Of a stretch of 64,000 nt of DNA, positions 25,240-33,865 are shown piece after piece; positions within the stretch are counted from its first letter, which is position 1, and each line of letters begins with the position of its first letter. Source of the stretch: Prevotellaceae bacterium UBA1746 (GTDB taxonomy: Bacteria > Bacteroidota > Bacteroidia > Bacteroidales > Bacteroidaceae); contig DCHS01000052.1 in the NCBI GenBank assembly GCA_002314875.1, positions 124,001-188,000 of the forward strand, given 5' to 3'. The position numbers were made by a program, and so were the translations under genes. The notes below the pieces were generated by a model, which had not been told where the DNA came from, did no database searches, and worked only from the letters and a program-made list of their open reading frames with translations.

Positions 25240-26400
25240 ATGAAAAAGGTACTACTCTCTCTCCTTGCACTCGGATTTGCTTCCGTAGCTGCATACGCAC
25301 AGGACGATGTTTATTTCGTACCGACCAAAAAGGCTATCCTCAAGGAGCGTCAGGCACAGCGTCAGGCTGAACAGAAGGCTGCTGCTTCTTCCTACGATCC
25401 TATTGAGGTTCTCACTCCGAATTCAGATTATGACAACTGGGCCGACAATAATTCCAATGGCACATGGGATGTAGATACTTACAACCGTCGTGGCAGTGGT
25501 CTGCTCGTTGATGTTACAGCCAAGGACTCTACGATTGTCGATACCGTTTATTCTGATTTCAACGCAGAAGAATATAGTCCTACGTCACGCATCGTGCGTT
25601 TCCATTCTCCCAGAGGCGTTGTGATCGCTTCTCCCTACTACTCTGACTATTATTACGATCTCGCTTTCTACGATCCTTGGTACTACGGCTCTTTCTATGA
25701 TCCTTGGTACGATCCCTGGTATTACGGCTCTTTCTATGATCCCTGGTATTATGGTGGCTGGTACGGATGGCACAATCCCTGGTACTACTCTTCTTGGGGT
25801 TGGGGCTATGGTTACGGCTGGGGCTGGAACCACTATGGTTGGAACCATTGGGGTCACGGCTGGTATGACTATGGCTGCCATGGTGGCTTCGCAAATTACA
25901 ATGGCGCTCACTCCGGTCGTTCCAACGGTCGTTTGAGTGGTCACAACTTTACTCGCGGTGGTGCCCAGATGGCTTCTCGCAATACTGGTACCCGCAGCAC
26001 GGGTGGCCGTACCTATGGCACAGGTTCTTCACGCACCTTCAATAATGGTCGTGGAACCGCAGTGAATGGTTCTCGTTTCAACGGTACCAGCAGCCGCACA
26101 ACGACTTCATCAGCAACTACTGGCAACCGCACCTACTCTCGTGGTGGTTCAAGCGCAACTTCCAGCGGCCGTAGTTTCTCCAGCAGCAACAACAGTAGCT
26201 ATAACAACGATCGTTCATCCAGCTCAAGCAGTTCATCCAGCCGCAGTTATTCTGGCAGCAGTTCTTCAAGCAGCGGCCGTAGCTTCAGCAGCGGTAGCAG
26301 TTCATCCTCTTTCAGCGGCGGTGGTAGCCGTGGTGGAGGCAGCTTCTCCGGTGGCGGCGGTGGCGGTAGCCGTGGCGGCGGTGGTGGCGGTCGTCGTTAA
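25240..26400 (+). CDS. Exported low-complexity protein rich in Trp/Tyr and Gly/Ser
   Basis: I do not recognise an enzymatic domain. The 386-residue protein has a signal peptide (KVLLSLLALGFASVAAYA) and an N-terminal segment of about 130 residues with charged helix (KAILKERQAQRQAEQK). A middle region of about 80 residues is made of repeats around FYDPWYYG and YGWGW motifs, exceptionally rich in Trp, Tyr, Gly and His. The last 170 residues are Ser/Gly/Arg/Asn-rich, ending in GGGGG-R blocks. Such sequence should be disordered or phase-separating, or a surface/adhesive material. Similar low-complexity proteins occur in Bacteroidales as unnamed hypotheticals. DNA repeats at 25676-25755 underlie the middle region. 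Confidence 0.75.
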   Translation: MKKVLLSLLALGFASVAAYAQDDVYFVPTKKAILKERQAQRQAEQKAAASSYDPIEVLTPNSDYDNWADNNSNGTWDVDTYNRRGSGLLVDVTAKDSTIVDTVYSDFNAEEYSPTSRIVRFHSPRGVVIASPYYSDYYYDLAFYDPWYYGSFYDPWYDPWYYGSFYDPWYYGGWYGWHNPWYYSSWGWGYGYGWGWNHYGWNHWGHGWYDYGCHGGFANYNGAHSGRSNGRLSGHNFTRGGAQMASRNTGTRSTGGRTYGTGSSRTFNNGRGTAVNGSRFNGTSSRTTTSSATTGNRTYSRGGSSATSSGRSFSSSNNSSYNNDRSSSSSSSSSRSYSGSSSSSSGRSFSSGSSSSSFSGGGSRGGGSFSGGGGGGSRGGGGGGRR

Positions 26401-26415
26401 TCACCCATAGATAAA

Positions 26416-26429
26416 GGGGCTTCGGCCCC
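26416..26429 (+). terminator. Short GC hairpin with TTCG tetraloop
   Basis: GGGGC (26416-26420), loop TTCG, GCCCC (26425-26429). It is an exceptionally stable RNA hairpin 16 nt after the low-complexity gene. The next bases are CTCC and the T-run starts only at about 26445, so it may act as a 3'-end barrier or partial terminator before the porin gene. Confidence 0.5.
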
Positions 26430-26465
26430 CTCCAAACTTCAACTTTTTTAGAATTTATTCAAGCA

Positions 26466-28094
26466 ATGAAGAAGATATTTTATTCTTGTGCAGCCCTCGC
26501 CTTCCTGGGCGTTGGATCACTTCATGCACAGGACATCTATAAGGTAGAGATGCTCTCTGGTTCAGACCTCGACGGCGATGCCCGTTATGTAGGTATGGGA
26601 GGTGCGATGAGCGCATTAGGTGCAAACATCTCTGCCATGAGTACCAACCCTGCTGAAACAGGTCTTTATCGCCGTAGTGATGTTTCTTTCACTGCAGGTT
26701 TGGTAGCAGAACCTACTGGCGAATCTCCTGTTGCTAACGGTCATTCAGTTGGCCCGGGCCGAGCTCGTGGCTCTTTCAATCAGGCAGGTTTCGTGTATTC
26801 TCTGAATCTTGAAAATGATCGAGGTGTTAAGTTCTTCAATGTGGGTTTCAACTATAAGAAGAACCGCAATCTCAAGGGACTTATCAGTCTTAACGGCATC
26901 AACACCAACGGTGGAATGTCTCAGAGCTGGGAATTCCGTGATCTTGCAGCAAACCTTGAAGGTAACTGGTTGGATTTAGGTTATGATAATGACCGCGATA
27001 ACACCACTCCTTCCACCGTTCTCGCTTATGACACTTATCTCATCGACGCTGTGGATGAAAATGGTGAGTCTGTTGGCGAACGTGATGTTAAGATTGCTGA
27101 TTATGTAGCTAGCAACGCTAAGAATTATAGCTATCATCGTACACAGTGGGGTAGTGTTCAAGAGTATGATTTCAACTTCTCTATGAACATCAACGAACGT
27201 GTTTACCTTGGTGCTACCATGGGCGTTTACAATGTTGATACTCACAGTGCTCTCGTTTACGATGAGTTACTATACGATAACACAGGTGCTACTGCGAACT
27301 ATCAGATGCAGCAGAGTGAAAGTCTGACGGGTGTAGGTTACGACGGTAAGTTTGGTATTATTGTTCGTCCCATGGAGGAGAACCCTCTCCGCATTGGTTT
27401 GAGCATCACCACTCCGACAGCATTCGACCTCGAAAGCCGTAACTATGTTTATATGTCTACTCCTTATGAAGGTGGCTCTACTCAGGATGTCGATATTAGA
27501 AACAGTTATCGTATCCGTACCCCTTGGAAGTTGAATGTCAGTGCAGCAACGACCATCGGCACCCGTATTGCTCTTGATGCCGAATATGAATGGCAGAACT
27601 ATGCAAGCGCAGCTGTTCGTTACAGTGATGGTGATACTGATTACAACAATGCCGGTGATTGGAGTACCTATAATACCGATGTTTACCTCCAGCAGGAAAT
27701 TGACAAGTACATGCGTAATGTCCACACCTTCCGCGTAGGTGTTGAAGGTCGTATCACAAACGAAATATCAGCTCGTGTCGGTTATAACTTCGTAACCTCT
27801 CCTTTCGAGAAGTCCGCATATCTCAATCCCTATGTTAATGGCTCAAGCTATTACTACATGACCAATACGGACTATGTGAACCTGGGTAACATCAACCGTG
27901 TTGCTGTAGGTCTTGGCTACTCTCACAAGCACTTCTATCTCGACGCTGCTTTCCAGCATCAGATGCAGAATGCTGATGTCTATGCTTTCCACTATAATGC
28001 AAATGAACGCATGGGAGTTCAGAACAGCCTCGCTGCTCAGAGCATGACCCTCCATCGCAACAGTTTCCAGGTTACGATGGGCTTCAAGTTCTAA
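26466..28094 (+). CDS. Outer-membrane protein transport protein, OmpP1/FadL/TodX-like
   Basis: A 542-residue beta-barrel with a signal peptide (CAALAFLGVGSLHAQD). Near the N-terminus it carries the FadL-type hatch segment: GDARYVGMGGAMSALGANIS followed by the NPA motif in MSTNPAETGLYRRSD. The rest shows many amphipathic strands (VFLDAAF, RVGYNFVTSPFEK) and ends with FQVTMGFKF, a terminal Phe as required for BAM insertion. Relatives take up hydrophobic compounds such as fatty acids or aromatics; the ligand here is unknown. It lies 65 nt after the low-complexity gene and has a good terminator of its own. Confidence 0.85.
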   Translation: MKKIFYSCAALAFLGVGSLHAQDIYKVEMLSGSDLDGDARYVGMGGAMSALGANISAMSTNPAETGLYRRSDVSFTAGLVAEPTGESPVANGHSVGPGRARGSFNQAGFVYSLNLENDRGVKFFNVGFNYKKNRNLKGLISLNGINTNGGMSQSWEFRDLAANLEGNWLDLGYDNDRDNTTPSTVLAYDTYLIDAVDENGESVGERDVKIADYVASNAKNYSYHRTQWGSVQEYDFNFSMNINERVYLGATMGVYNVDTHSALVYDELLYDNTGATANYQMQQSESLTGVGYDGKFGIIVRPMEENPLRIGLSITTPTAFDLESRNYVYMSTPYEGGSTQDVDIRNSYRIRTPWKLNVSAATTIGTRIALDAEYEWQNYASAAVRYSDGDTDYNNAGDWSTYNTDVYLQQEIDKYMRNVHTFRVGVEGRITNEISARVGYNFVTSPFEKSAYLNPYVNGSSYYYMTNTDYVNLGNINRVAVGLGYSHKHFYLDAAFQHQMQNADVYAFHYNANERMGVQNSLAAQSMTLHRNSFQVTMGFKF

Positions 28095-28110
28095 ACTTCT
28101 AACCCGATAA

Positions 28111-28143
28111 TAAAAAGGCTCAAGGTTTCCTTGGGCCTTTTTA
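28111..28143 (+). terminator. Rho-independent terminator of the FadL-like gene
   Basis: AAAAAGGCTCAAGG (28112-28125) pairs with CCTTGGGCCTTTTT (28129-28142), loop TTT, ending in a T-run. Confidence 0.85.
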
Positions 28144-28219
28144 TTTTGTCGCAAAAGTTAACTCTATTGTAAGTTATGACACCTTTTTTATGTCCGCGCG
28201 CGAAATAATGAACTTTTTT

Positions 28220-28251
28220 TTTGGACAAAAGACACTTTTGCAGTACCTTTG
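28220..28251 (+). promoter_or_regulatory. Consensus promoter for the aminotransferase gene
   Basis: TTTG at 28220-28223, 20-nt spacer, TACCTTTG at 28244-28251. The ATG at 28276 follows about 20 nt after the expected start of transcription. Confidence 0.8.
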
Positions 28252-28275
28252 CAGTTCGTAAATTCTATCTAAAAT

Positions 28276-29475
28276 ATGCCTCAGATATCTGAACGCGCCG
28301 TCGAGATGCCCCAATCTCCTATTCGTAAACTCGCTCCGTTAGCAAATGCCGCTAAGGAACGAGGCGTAAAGGTGTACCATCTCAATATCGGCCAGCCCGA
28401 CCTCGAAACTCCAAAGGAGGGTCTCGATGTCCTTCGTAACATTGATCGTCATATCCTCGAATATAGTCCTTCTCAGGGTTTCAAGTCTTACCGTGAGAAG
28501 CTCGTTGGCTATTATGCCAAGTACAACATTAACCTCACAGCAGACGATATCATTATCACCAGTGGTGGTTCGGAAGCGGTGCTCTTCTCTTTTATGAGTT
28601 GCTTGAACCCCGGTGACGAAATCATCGTTCCAGAACCTGCTTATGCTAACTATATGGCTTTTGCTATTTCTGCTGGAGCAAAGATTCGTACCATTGCGAC
28701 CACGATGGAAGAGGGTTTCTGTCTGCCTAAGGTGGAGAAGTTTGAGGAACTTATCAATGAGCGAACTCGTGCTATTTTGATTTGCAACCCCAACAATCCC
28801 ACGGGTTACCTTTATACCCGTCGCGAGATGAACCAGATTCGTGACCTCGTGAAGAAGTACGATCTTTATCTCTTCTCCGATGAGGTTTATCGTGAATTCA
28901 TCTATACGGGTTCTCCCTACATTTCCGCTTGCCATCTTGAAGGTATCGAGAACAATGTTGTGCTTATCGACTCTGTTTCTAAGCGTTACAGCGAGTGCGG
29001 TATTCGTATCGGTGCATTGATTACCAAGAATGCTGAGGTTCGCAAGGCGGTGATGAAGTTCTGTCAGGCTCGCCTCAGTCCTCCTCTCATTGGCCAGTTG
29101 GTGGCTGAAGCCTCTATCGATGCCAGCGAGGATTATATGCGTGATATCTATGACGAATATGTGGAACGTCGTAAGTGTCTCATCGACGGTCTGAACCGTA
29201 TCCCTGGTGTTTACAGTCCTATCCCTATGGGTGCTTTCTACACCATGGCACGCATTCCTGTTGATGACGCAGAGAAGTTCTGTGCTTGGTGCCTCTCCGA
29301 ATTCAATTACGAAGGCGAAACCGTAATGATGGCGCCTGCTGCTGGTTTCTATACCACTCCCGGTGCTGGTCGTGATGAAGTTCGTATCGCCTATGTATTG
29401 AAGAAGGAAGACTTGAGCCGCGCTCTCTTTGTCCTTCAGAAGGCCCTCGAGGCTTATCCCGGTCGTACGGTATAA
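28276..29475 (+). CDS. PLP-dependent aminotransferase, class I/II (aspartate aminotransferase-like)
   Basis: A 399-residue cytosolic aminotransferase of fold type I. Visible motifs are LNIGQPDLETP, EYSPSQGFKSYREKL, SGGSEAVLFSFM for the PLP phosphate, CNPNNPTGYLYTRREM, FSDEVYREFIY with the PLP-ring Asp, and SVSKRYSECGIRIG with the Schiff-base lysine. It probably transaminates aspartate or another amino acid with 2-oxoglutarate. Substrate cannot be assigned from sequence alone, as this subgroup includes aspartate, aromatic and multi-substrate enzymes. It has its own promoter and is the first gene of a possible unit with the permease that follows. Confidence 0.9.
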   Translation: MPQISERAVEMPQSPIRKLAPLANAAKERGVKVYHLNIGQPDLETPKEGLDVLRNIDRHILEYSPSQGFKSYREKLVGYYAKYNINLTADDIIITSGGSEAVLFSFMSCLNPGDEIIVPEPAYANYMAFAISAGAKIRTIATTMEEGFCLPKVEKFEELINERTRAILICNPNNPTGYLYTRREMNQIRDLVKKYDLYLFSDEVYREFIYTGSPYISACHLEGIENNVVLIDSVSKRYSECGIRIGALITKNAEVRKAVMKFCQARLSPPLIGQLVAEASIDASEDYMRDIYDEYVERRKCLIDGLNRIPGVYSPIPMGAFYTMARIPVDDAEKFCAWCLSEFNYEGETVMMAPAAGFYTTPGAGRDEVRIAYVLKKEDLSRALFVLQKALEAYPGRTV

Positions 29476-29561
29476 ACCTTATAACCCCTTTGAACCTACT
29501 TTGAGCCTCCCTTGAACCAGGCGAAGCCTTAAACCCTATAACCCTTTTTAACCTCATCCCC

Positions 29562-30830
29562 TTGTCTTTCCCCTTTTTCATTGCACAGCGCTTCTTCCGC
29601 AATATCGGAGCGGACAAGAAGAGCGCTTCAAATCCTACGATAACGATAGCAACTGCTGGCGTGGCTGTAGGACTTGCTGTGATGGTTATCACCGTTTGCG
29701 TGATTCTGGGTTTCAAGCGTGAAGTTAGTAGTAAGGTCAGTGGTTTTGCCAGTGATATTGAGGTTTTGGATTATCGTGCGATAACGAGTCCGGAAGGATT
29801 TCCTATTACCGCTGATTCTGCTTATCTGGCAGATGTTAAGAAGTGGCCCGGTGTCGTTCGTGCTGACCGCATTGCCCAGAAGATGGGAATCTTGAAGACG
29901 GAGACTGATTTTCAGGGAGTCACCCTCAAAGGGCTTCCCGTTGCTTACGATACCACATTTATTGCAAATGCTGTTGAAGAAGGCCGTCTTCCCAGACTGA
30001 ACGCCGAACCCGATCCTGAAACAGGAGCTACAGGCAGTAACGAAATTATGGTTTCCCGCCGACAGGCTGATGATTTGGGATTGAAAGTAGGTGACCGTGT
30101 CTTTGCCTATTTCTTCGAAGAAACCATCCACATGCGTCGTCTCAAGATTTGTGGTATCTATTGTACGAATCTTGGTATCTTCGACAATAATGTGCTGATA
30201 ACGGATTTTGAGACCGTTTCACAACTTAACAACTGGAATGCTGACCAGTGCAGTTCTGTTGAAGTTCGTCTGACGAATCTTGACCATTTGGACCAGAGCA
30301 TGGATGTGGCAGACCGCTACAACGCTGAGCATCCTGATCCTACAGCTGTTCCGCGTCGTGCATTGAGCGTCAAGGACCACTTCGGACAGATTTTCGCATG
30401 GCTGGACTTGCTCGACTTCAATATGTATGTCATCCTGATTTTGATGATTTGCGTGGCTGGTTTTACCATGATCAGCGGACTCTTGATATTAATTTTAGAG
30501 CGTACACAGACTATTGGCGTTTTGAAAGCATTGGGAGCAACGAACGGAAAGATTCGTCGTATCTTCTTGAATTTTGCAGGCTTTATCACTTTGCGAGGAT
30601 TACTCATCGGTGATGTACTTGCCCTCGGCTTAATCTTCGTTCAGAAGCAATTCGGCTTCATTCATCTTGATCCTTCCAGTTATTATGTTGATACCGTTCC
30701 CGTAGAAATTAACTGGTGGGCAATCCTTCTTTTGAACGTCGCAACGCTGATTCTCACGACTTTGGCCCTCATTGCACCCAGCTATGTTATCAGTCGTATT
30801 CAACCTGCCAAAGCTATCCGCTACGAATAA
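29562..30830 (+). CDS. LolC/LolE-like ABC transporter permease (FtsX/MacB family)
   Basis: The 422-residue inner-membrane protein has the four-helix FtsX layout: one helix near residues 24-47 (TIATAGVAVGLAVMVITVCV), a large periplasmic MacB-PCD-like domain, and three helices in the last 130 residues (YVILILMICVAGFTMISGLL, FAGFITLRGLLIGDVLALGL and WAILLLNVATLILTTLALIA). In LolCDE such subunits move lipoproteins from the inner membrane to LolA; here a LolA-like protein is encoded 23 kb away. No ATPase gene is adjacent. Translation appears to begin at TTG (29562): the sequence after it (SFPFFIAQRFF) matches the usual family start and no ATG is available. Confidence 0.85.
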   Translation: MSFPFFIAQRFFRNIGADKKSASNPTITIATAGVAVGLAVMVITVCVILGFKREVSSKVSGFASDIEVLDYRAITSPEGFPITADSAYLADVKKWPGVVRADRIAQKMGILKTETDFQGVTLKGLPVAYDTTFIANAVEEGRLPRLNAEPDPETGATGSNEIMVSRRQADDLGLKVGDRVFAYFFEETIHMRRLKICGIYCTNLGIFDNNVLITDFETVSQLNNWNADQCSSVEVRLTNLDHLDQSMDVADRYNAEHPDPTAVPRRALSVKDHFGQIFAWLDLLDFNMYVILILMICVAGFTMISGLLILILERTQTIGVLKALGATNGKIRRIFLNFAGFITLRGLLIGDVLALGLIFVQKQFGFIHLDPSSYYVDTVPVEINWWAILLLNVATLILTTLALIAPSYVISRIQPAKAIRYE

Positions 30831-30843
30831 ATGTAGCGAATTA

Positions 30844-30875
30844 TTTGGTAAATTGGGAATTTCGTTGTACCTTTG
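30844..30875 (+). promoter_or_regulatory. Consensus promoter for tRNA-Pro
   Basis: TTTG at 30844-30847, 20-nt spacer, TACCTTTG at 30868-30875. The tRNA begins about 90 nt further on, so the precursor has a long 5' leader. Confidence 0.75.
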
Positions 30876-30968
30876 CATCCGCTAAGAGAAAAGTATGGTC
30901 TTAGACATATACTTTTGCGGCCCAAAAAGACTAACCAAAAGCATCGAATGTTTATCATTCGAGCCACT

Positions 30969-31042
30969 CGGGGTGTAGCGCAGTCCGGTAGCGCACCTGG
31001 TTTGGGACCAGGTGGTCGCAGGTTCGAATCCTGTCGCCCCGA
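30969..31042 (+). tRNA. tRNA-Pro, anticodon TGG
   Basis: All parts of a cloverleaf fold: acceptor CGGGGTG with CGCCCCG (one G-T pair), D stem GCGC/GCGC, anticodon stem CCTGG/CCAGG with loop TTTGGGA and anticodon TGG at 31003-31005, and T stem GCAGG/CCTGT with loop TTCGAAT. Length is 74 nt to the discriminator A. The 3' CCA is not encoded and must be added after transcription. Confidence 0.97.
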
Positions 31043-31054
31043 CAATCCACAATT

Positions 31055-31090
31055 AAAGGACTCGTCCAATCAAGGATGGGTCCTTTTGTT
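31055..31090 (+). terminator. Terminator after tRNA-Pro
   Basis: AAAGGACTCGTCC (31055-31067) pairs with GGATGGGTCCTTT (31073-31085), mostly Watson-Crick with G-T pairs, followed by TTGTTTT. It lies 12 nt after the tRNA and upstream of the chosen mnmD start. Confidence 0.75.
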
Positions 31091-31129
31091 TTCATTGCGC
31101 TTTCAGTTTGCGCGCGGAAAGGAAATACT

Positions 31130-31804
31130 ATGGAAGTTGAAATTCAAAGAACAGCAGACGGCAGTCAGACGCTCTTTGTGTGCGAAATGGATGAGCATTA
31201 CCACTCTGTGAAAGGAGCGGTAACAGAGTCAGCGCATATTTTCATTGGCAATGGTCTGAATTATTGCGAGGCAAAAGAAGTGCGTGTTCTCGAAGTGGGC
31301 TTTGGAACTGGCCTCAATGCCATTCTTACGCTCCAGGAGGCAGAAATACAGCAACGTTGCGTCCGTTATACCTCCTTGGAGAAATACCCGCTCTCCCTTG
31401 ATATAGCAGAGCAATTGGAATATCCCAGGCTTGTAAATGCCGAGTATGCAGATTACTTCATGGCTTTACATCGTGCAGTGTGGAATGAGTGGGTGAATGT
31501 TACTCCTCATTTCTTTCTGCGAAAATTAGAAACGGATTTCACAACGCTTGAGATCAAAGGAACCTACGATGTCATCTATTTCGATGCCTTTGCTCCTGAA
31601 AAGCAGGCCGAGATGTGGAGTCAGGATATTTTTCAGCGAATGTACGATTGTCTTGCTCCTCAGGGAATCCTCGTCACTTATTGTGCGAAAGGAGTAGTGC
31701 GTCGCATGCTTCAAGCGGTAGGCTTTACTGTAGAGCGACTGCCTGGTCCTCCCAATGGAAAACGTGAAATACTAAGAGCAATAAAGAAAGGGCAAGAGGT
31801 TTAA
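31130..31804 (+). CDS. mnmD: MnmD-type tRNA U34 methyltransferase (MnmC N-terminal domain-like)
   Basis: The 224-residue protein is a Rossmann-fold methyltransferase matching the methyltransferase half of MnmC: SAM-binding VLEVGFGTGLNAILTLQ, then YTSLEKYPL, DVIYFDAFAPEKQAEMWSQ and TYCAKGVVRRMLQAVGF. It would methylate aminomethyl-uridine at the tRNA wobble position to give mnm5U. The FAD oxidase half of MnmC is absent, as in stand-alone MnmD. The start at 31130 was preferred because AAGGAAA lies just upstream and the longer frame from 31076 begins inside the tRNA terminator. Confidence 0.85.
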   Translation: MEVEIQRTADGSQTLFVCEMDEHYHSVKGAVTESAHIFIGNGLNYCEAKEVRVLEVGFGTGLNAILTLQEAEIQQRCVRYTSLEKYPLSLDIAEQLEYPRLVNAEYADYFMALHRAVWNEWVNVTPHFFLRKLETDFTTLEIKGTYDVIYFDAFAPEKQAEMWSQDIFQRMYDCLAPQGILVTYCAKGVVRRMLQAVGFTVERLPGPPNGKREILRAIKKGQEV

Positions 31805-31848
31805 AAGGTTTATAGGGTTTATTGGTTTATAAGGGTTTAAGGTTTATT
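31802..31848. repeat. GGTTTATA-like low-complexity repeat between two genes
   Basis: Four to five imperfect copies of GGTTTAT(A/T)AGG fill the gap between mnmD and the next start codon. Related sequence in the opposite orientation is present at 29476-29560. Confidence 0.55.
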
Positions 31849-32364
31849 ATGATTACTGCAGAACGATTAAAAGGTGCTTACAGCGAAGGCGAGGCACTAG
31901 CCATCTATAACGAAGTTAAGGAAACTGGTGATTTCATCGGTTTCGCTCAGCAGTTTATGCATAATGAGGATTATCAGGTGGCACGCAATACCTTTTGGGG
32001 GCTGACAAAGGCAACGAATAAGGAATTGGCGCAGTTGCAGCCCATTCTTCATGAACTGATTGATCTTGCGATAAGCGTAGAGAACTCTTCCGTTCGTCGC
32101 CTTTCGCTGAATGTCATAGAACGCCTGACCTTTGAAGAAGATGATTTGCGAACAGACTTCCTGGACTTTTGCTTGGAACACATGACTTCCTATGAGGAAT
32201 ATCCCGGCATTCAGTCGATTTGTATGAAGATCGCTTACCGTATTTGCTCGTTCTATCCGGAATTGCTGGAAGAATTCTACCGCACAATAGAAGGCATGGA
32301 TTTGGACTATTACAAACCAGCAGTCAAGTCCATCCATCGCCGATTGTTGGCAAGGAAGAAATAA
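31849..32364 (+). CDS. Small all-helical cytoplasmic protein, HEAT-like
   Basis: I cannot name this 171-residue protein. It has no signal peptide or membrane helix and is predicted almost wholly helical, with paired helices reminiscent of HEAT or armadillo repeats (YQVARNTFWGLTKATNKELA, SSVRRLSLNVIERLTFEEDD, PGIQSICMKIAYRICSFYPE, YKPAVKSIHRRLLARKK). Such folds usually bind proteins or nucleic acid; the basic C-terminus fits either. The start MITAERLK was chosen over an upstream non-ATG codon because the intervening DNA is repeat. It follows mnmD by 44 nt and has a good terminator. Confidence 0.6.
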   Translation: MITAERLKGAYSEGEALAIYNEVKETGDFIGFAQQFMHNEDYQVARNTFWGLTKATNKELAQLQPILHELIDLAISVENSSVRRLSLNVIERLTFEEDDLRTDFLDFCLEHMTSYEEYPGIQSICMKIAYRICSFYPELLEEFYRTIEGMDLDYYKPAVKSIHRRLLARKK

Positions 32365-32369
32365 AAGAT

Positions 32370-32405
32370 AAAAACTCCCTTACCAAAATGGTGAGGGAGT
32401 TTTTA
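32370..32405 (+). terminator. Terminator after the HEAT-like gene
   Basis: AAAAACTCCCTTACC (32370-32384) pairs with GGTGAGGGAGTTTTT (32390-32404) around AAAAT, one wobble. Its stem and flank resemble the terminator at 33866-33905. Confidence 0.85.
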
Positions 32406-32455
32406 TGTTCGTAAGTTCTAAAAGAATCTGCTTGTTCGTTGTAGTAAGGGGCGAT

Positions 32456-33751
32456 TTAGTGCTTGATGAATTCTACGCGACGGTTCTTGGCACGACCTTC
32501 CTCGGTCTTATTGTCGGCAACGGGTTCGTGAGAGCCCTTACCAACTGCTTTGAGGTTCCATTCGTCAACACCAAGAGCAACGAGAGCCTTAACGATTGCC
32601 TCTGCACGAGCCTGAGAGAGGGGGTCGTTAACCTTGTCACTTCCCTGATTGTCGCAATGGCCCTGAACTTCGAAACGAACGTTGGTGTTCTTCTTCATAT
32701 AGTCTGCTACCTTCTGGATTTCAGCCATTGACTCAGCTTTCAGATCTGCCTTACCAGTTTCGAAGAGGATGTTGTTGGTGACGAACTTACCAGTTTCTGC
32801 CATAGCCTTGCTGATGGCATCTGCATCGGTTGCATTCTGACCATAAAGTTCCACAGCACCCTTGGCAATACGCATATTGCTGATGCAAGAATAGGGATAA
32901 TCATTACTATCGATGCTGCCATACTGTATATAGCGTGGTTGAAGCATGCTGGGAACATTGCAGATACGTACACCATTGACGTAGAGTTTGAATGCACGCT
33001 TATTGAAGGAGATAGCGAAGTGGTTCCATGCGTTTGGCTTGATGTTGGTCTTGCTGTCTGTTACTGAATTCCCAACAGAACCATCATTAGGTTTCTGACA
33101 ATGCCAGCGAATACTGCTAGCACCATCGCTAGGACGATACCAAATTGTAATATATCCAGCATACCTATTCCACTCATTTACACCTTCTTCGCGGGTCATC
33201 AAACCAATTTCGTGTTCCATATTTCCCCAGTCATCGTTTTTCTTGCTGATATAGACATCCCATTCGATGGTGAATTCATCAGTCAGATAGTTGTACTGAT
33301 CCTTCTTCATCAAAGGACGAATAGTACCGTTCTCCGTCCATTGTGGAACACTGCGGCCACCGATGTTTGCCATTTCAACGGCGCCCTCTTCAAGATCCCA
33401 TTTTGAAGGGAACTCGCCTAACTTTTCACCAGCAAAGTTATCCTCGAAGATAACGATGCTGCCAGGCACGAAGTCGCTCTTCTGATTGCTGGTAGCAATA
33501 TCGTGAGTTTCTTCGCTCTCATTGTTTGTGACCTGAGCTTGCTTATCTGCCTTTTCTGTTTTATTCTTTTTACCGTTGAGTACAGCATCAGCAGCATTGC
33601 TGACTTTTTGCTCAACTTTCTCTGTCACCTTTTCCTTTACTTTTTCTTTGGCTTTATCTGCTAGACCTTTGAGAAATCCTTGTGCCTGTACTTCTGGTGT
33701 GAACGCTGCAAAACCAATAGCGATTGCAGCCATAATGATACTCTTCTTCAT
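32456..33751 (-). CDS. OmpA-family protein with laminin-G-like domain
   Basis: The 431-residue exported protein has a signal peptide (SIIMAAIAIGFAAFTPEVQA). A charged helical stretch of KEKVKEKV repeats follows (about 30-60). Residues about 95-280 form a concanavalin/LamG-like jelly-roll (FEDNFAGEKLGEFPSKWDLE, AWNHFAISFNKRAFKLYVNG). The C-terminal OmpA domain includes ILFETGKADLK, VQGHCDNQG and SQARAEAIVKAL, ending NRRVEFIKH; it should hold peptidoglycan. Classical OmpA proteins carry a barrel instead of LamG, so this one is probably periplasmic, bridging the cell wall to a glycan or protein ligand. It has a consensus promoter. Confidence 0.88.
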   Translation of the reverse strand: MKKSIIMAAIAIGFAAFTPEVQAQGFLKGLADKAKEKVKEKVTEKVEQKVSNAADAVLNGKKNKTEKADKQAQVTNNESEETHDIATSNQKSDFVPGSIVIFEDNFAGEKLGEFPSKWDLEEGAVEMANIGGRSVPQWTENGTIRPLMKKDQYNYLTDEFTIEWDVYISKKNDDWGNMEHEIGLMTREEGVNEWNRYAGYITIWYRPSDGASSIRWHCQKPNDGSVGNSVTDSKTNIKPNAWNHFAISFNKRAFKLYVNGVRICNVPSMLQPRYIQYGSIDSNDYPYSCISNMRIAKGAVELYGQNATDADAISKAMAETGKFVTNNILFETGKADLKAESMAEIQKVADYMKKNTNVRFEVQGHCDNQGSDKVNDPLSQARAEAIVKALVALGVDEWNLKAVGKGSHEPVADNKTEEGRAKNRRVEFIKH

Positions 33752-33792
33752 AGTATTTCTTTTTAATTCTTAATTATTATACCTTGATTTGG

Positions 33793-33822
33793 CAAAGGTA
33801 GCAATAATATCCGAAAATTCAA
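33793..33822 (-). promoter_or_regulatory. Promoter for the OmpA-family gene
   Basis: On the minus strand TTG (33822-33820), 19-nt spacer and TACCTTTG (33800-33793). The ATG at 33751 lies about 35 nt beyond the expected start of transcription. Confidence 0.75.
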
Positions 33823-33865
33823 CCTTTTTTGGGGATTATTTTTGGTATTATTTACAATTGGGCAC

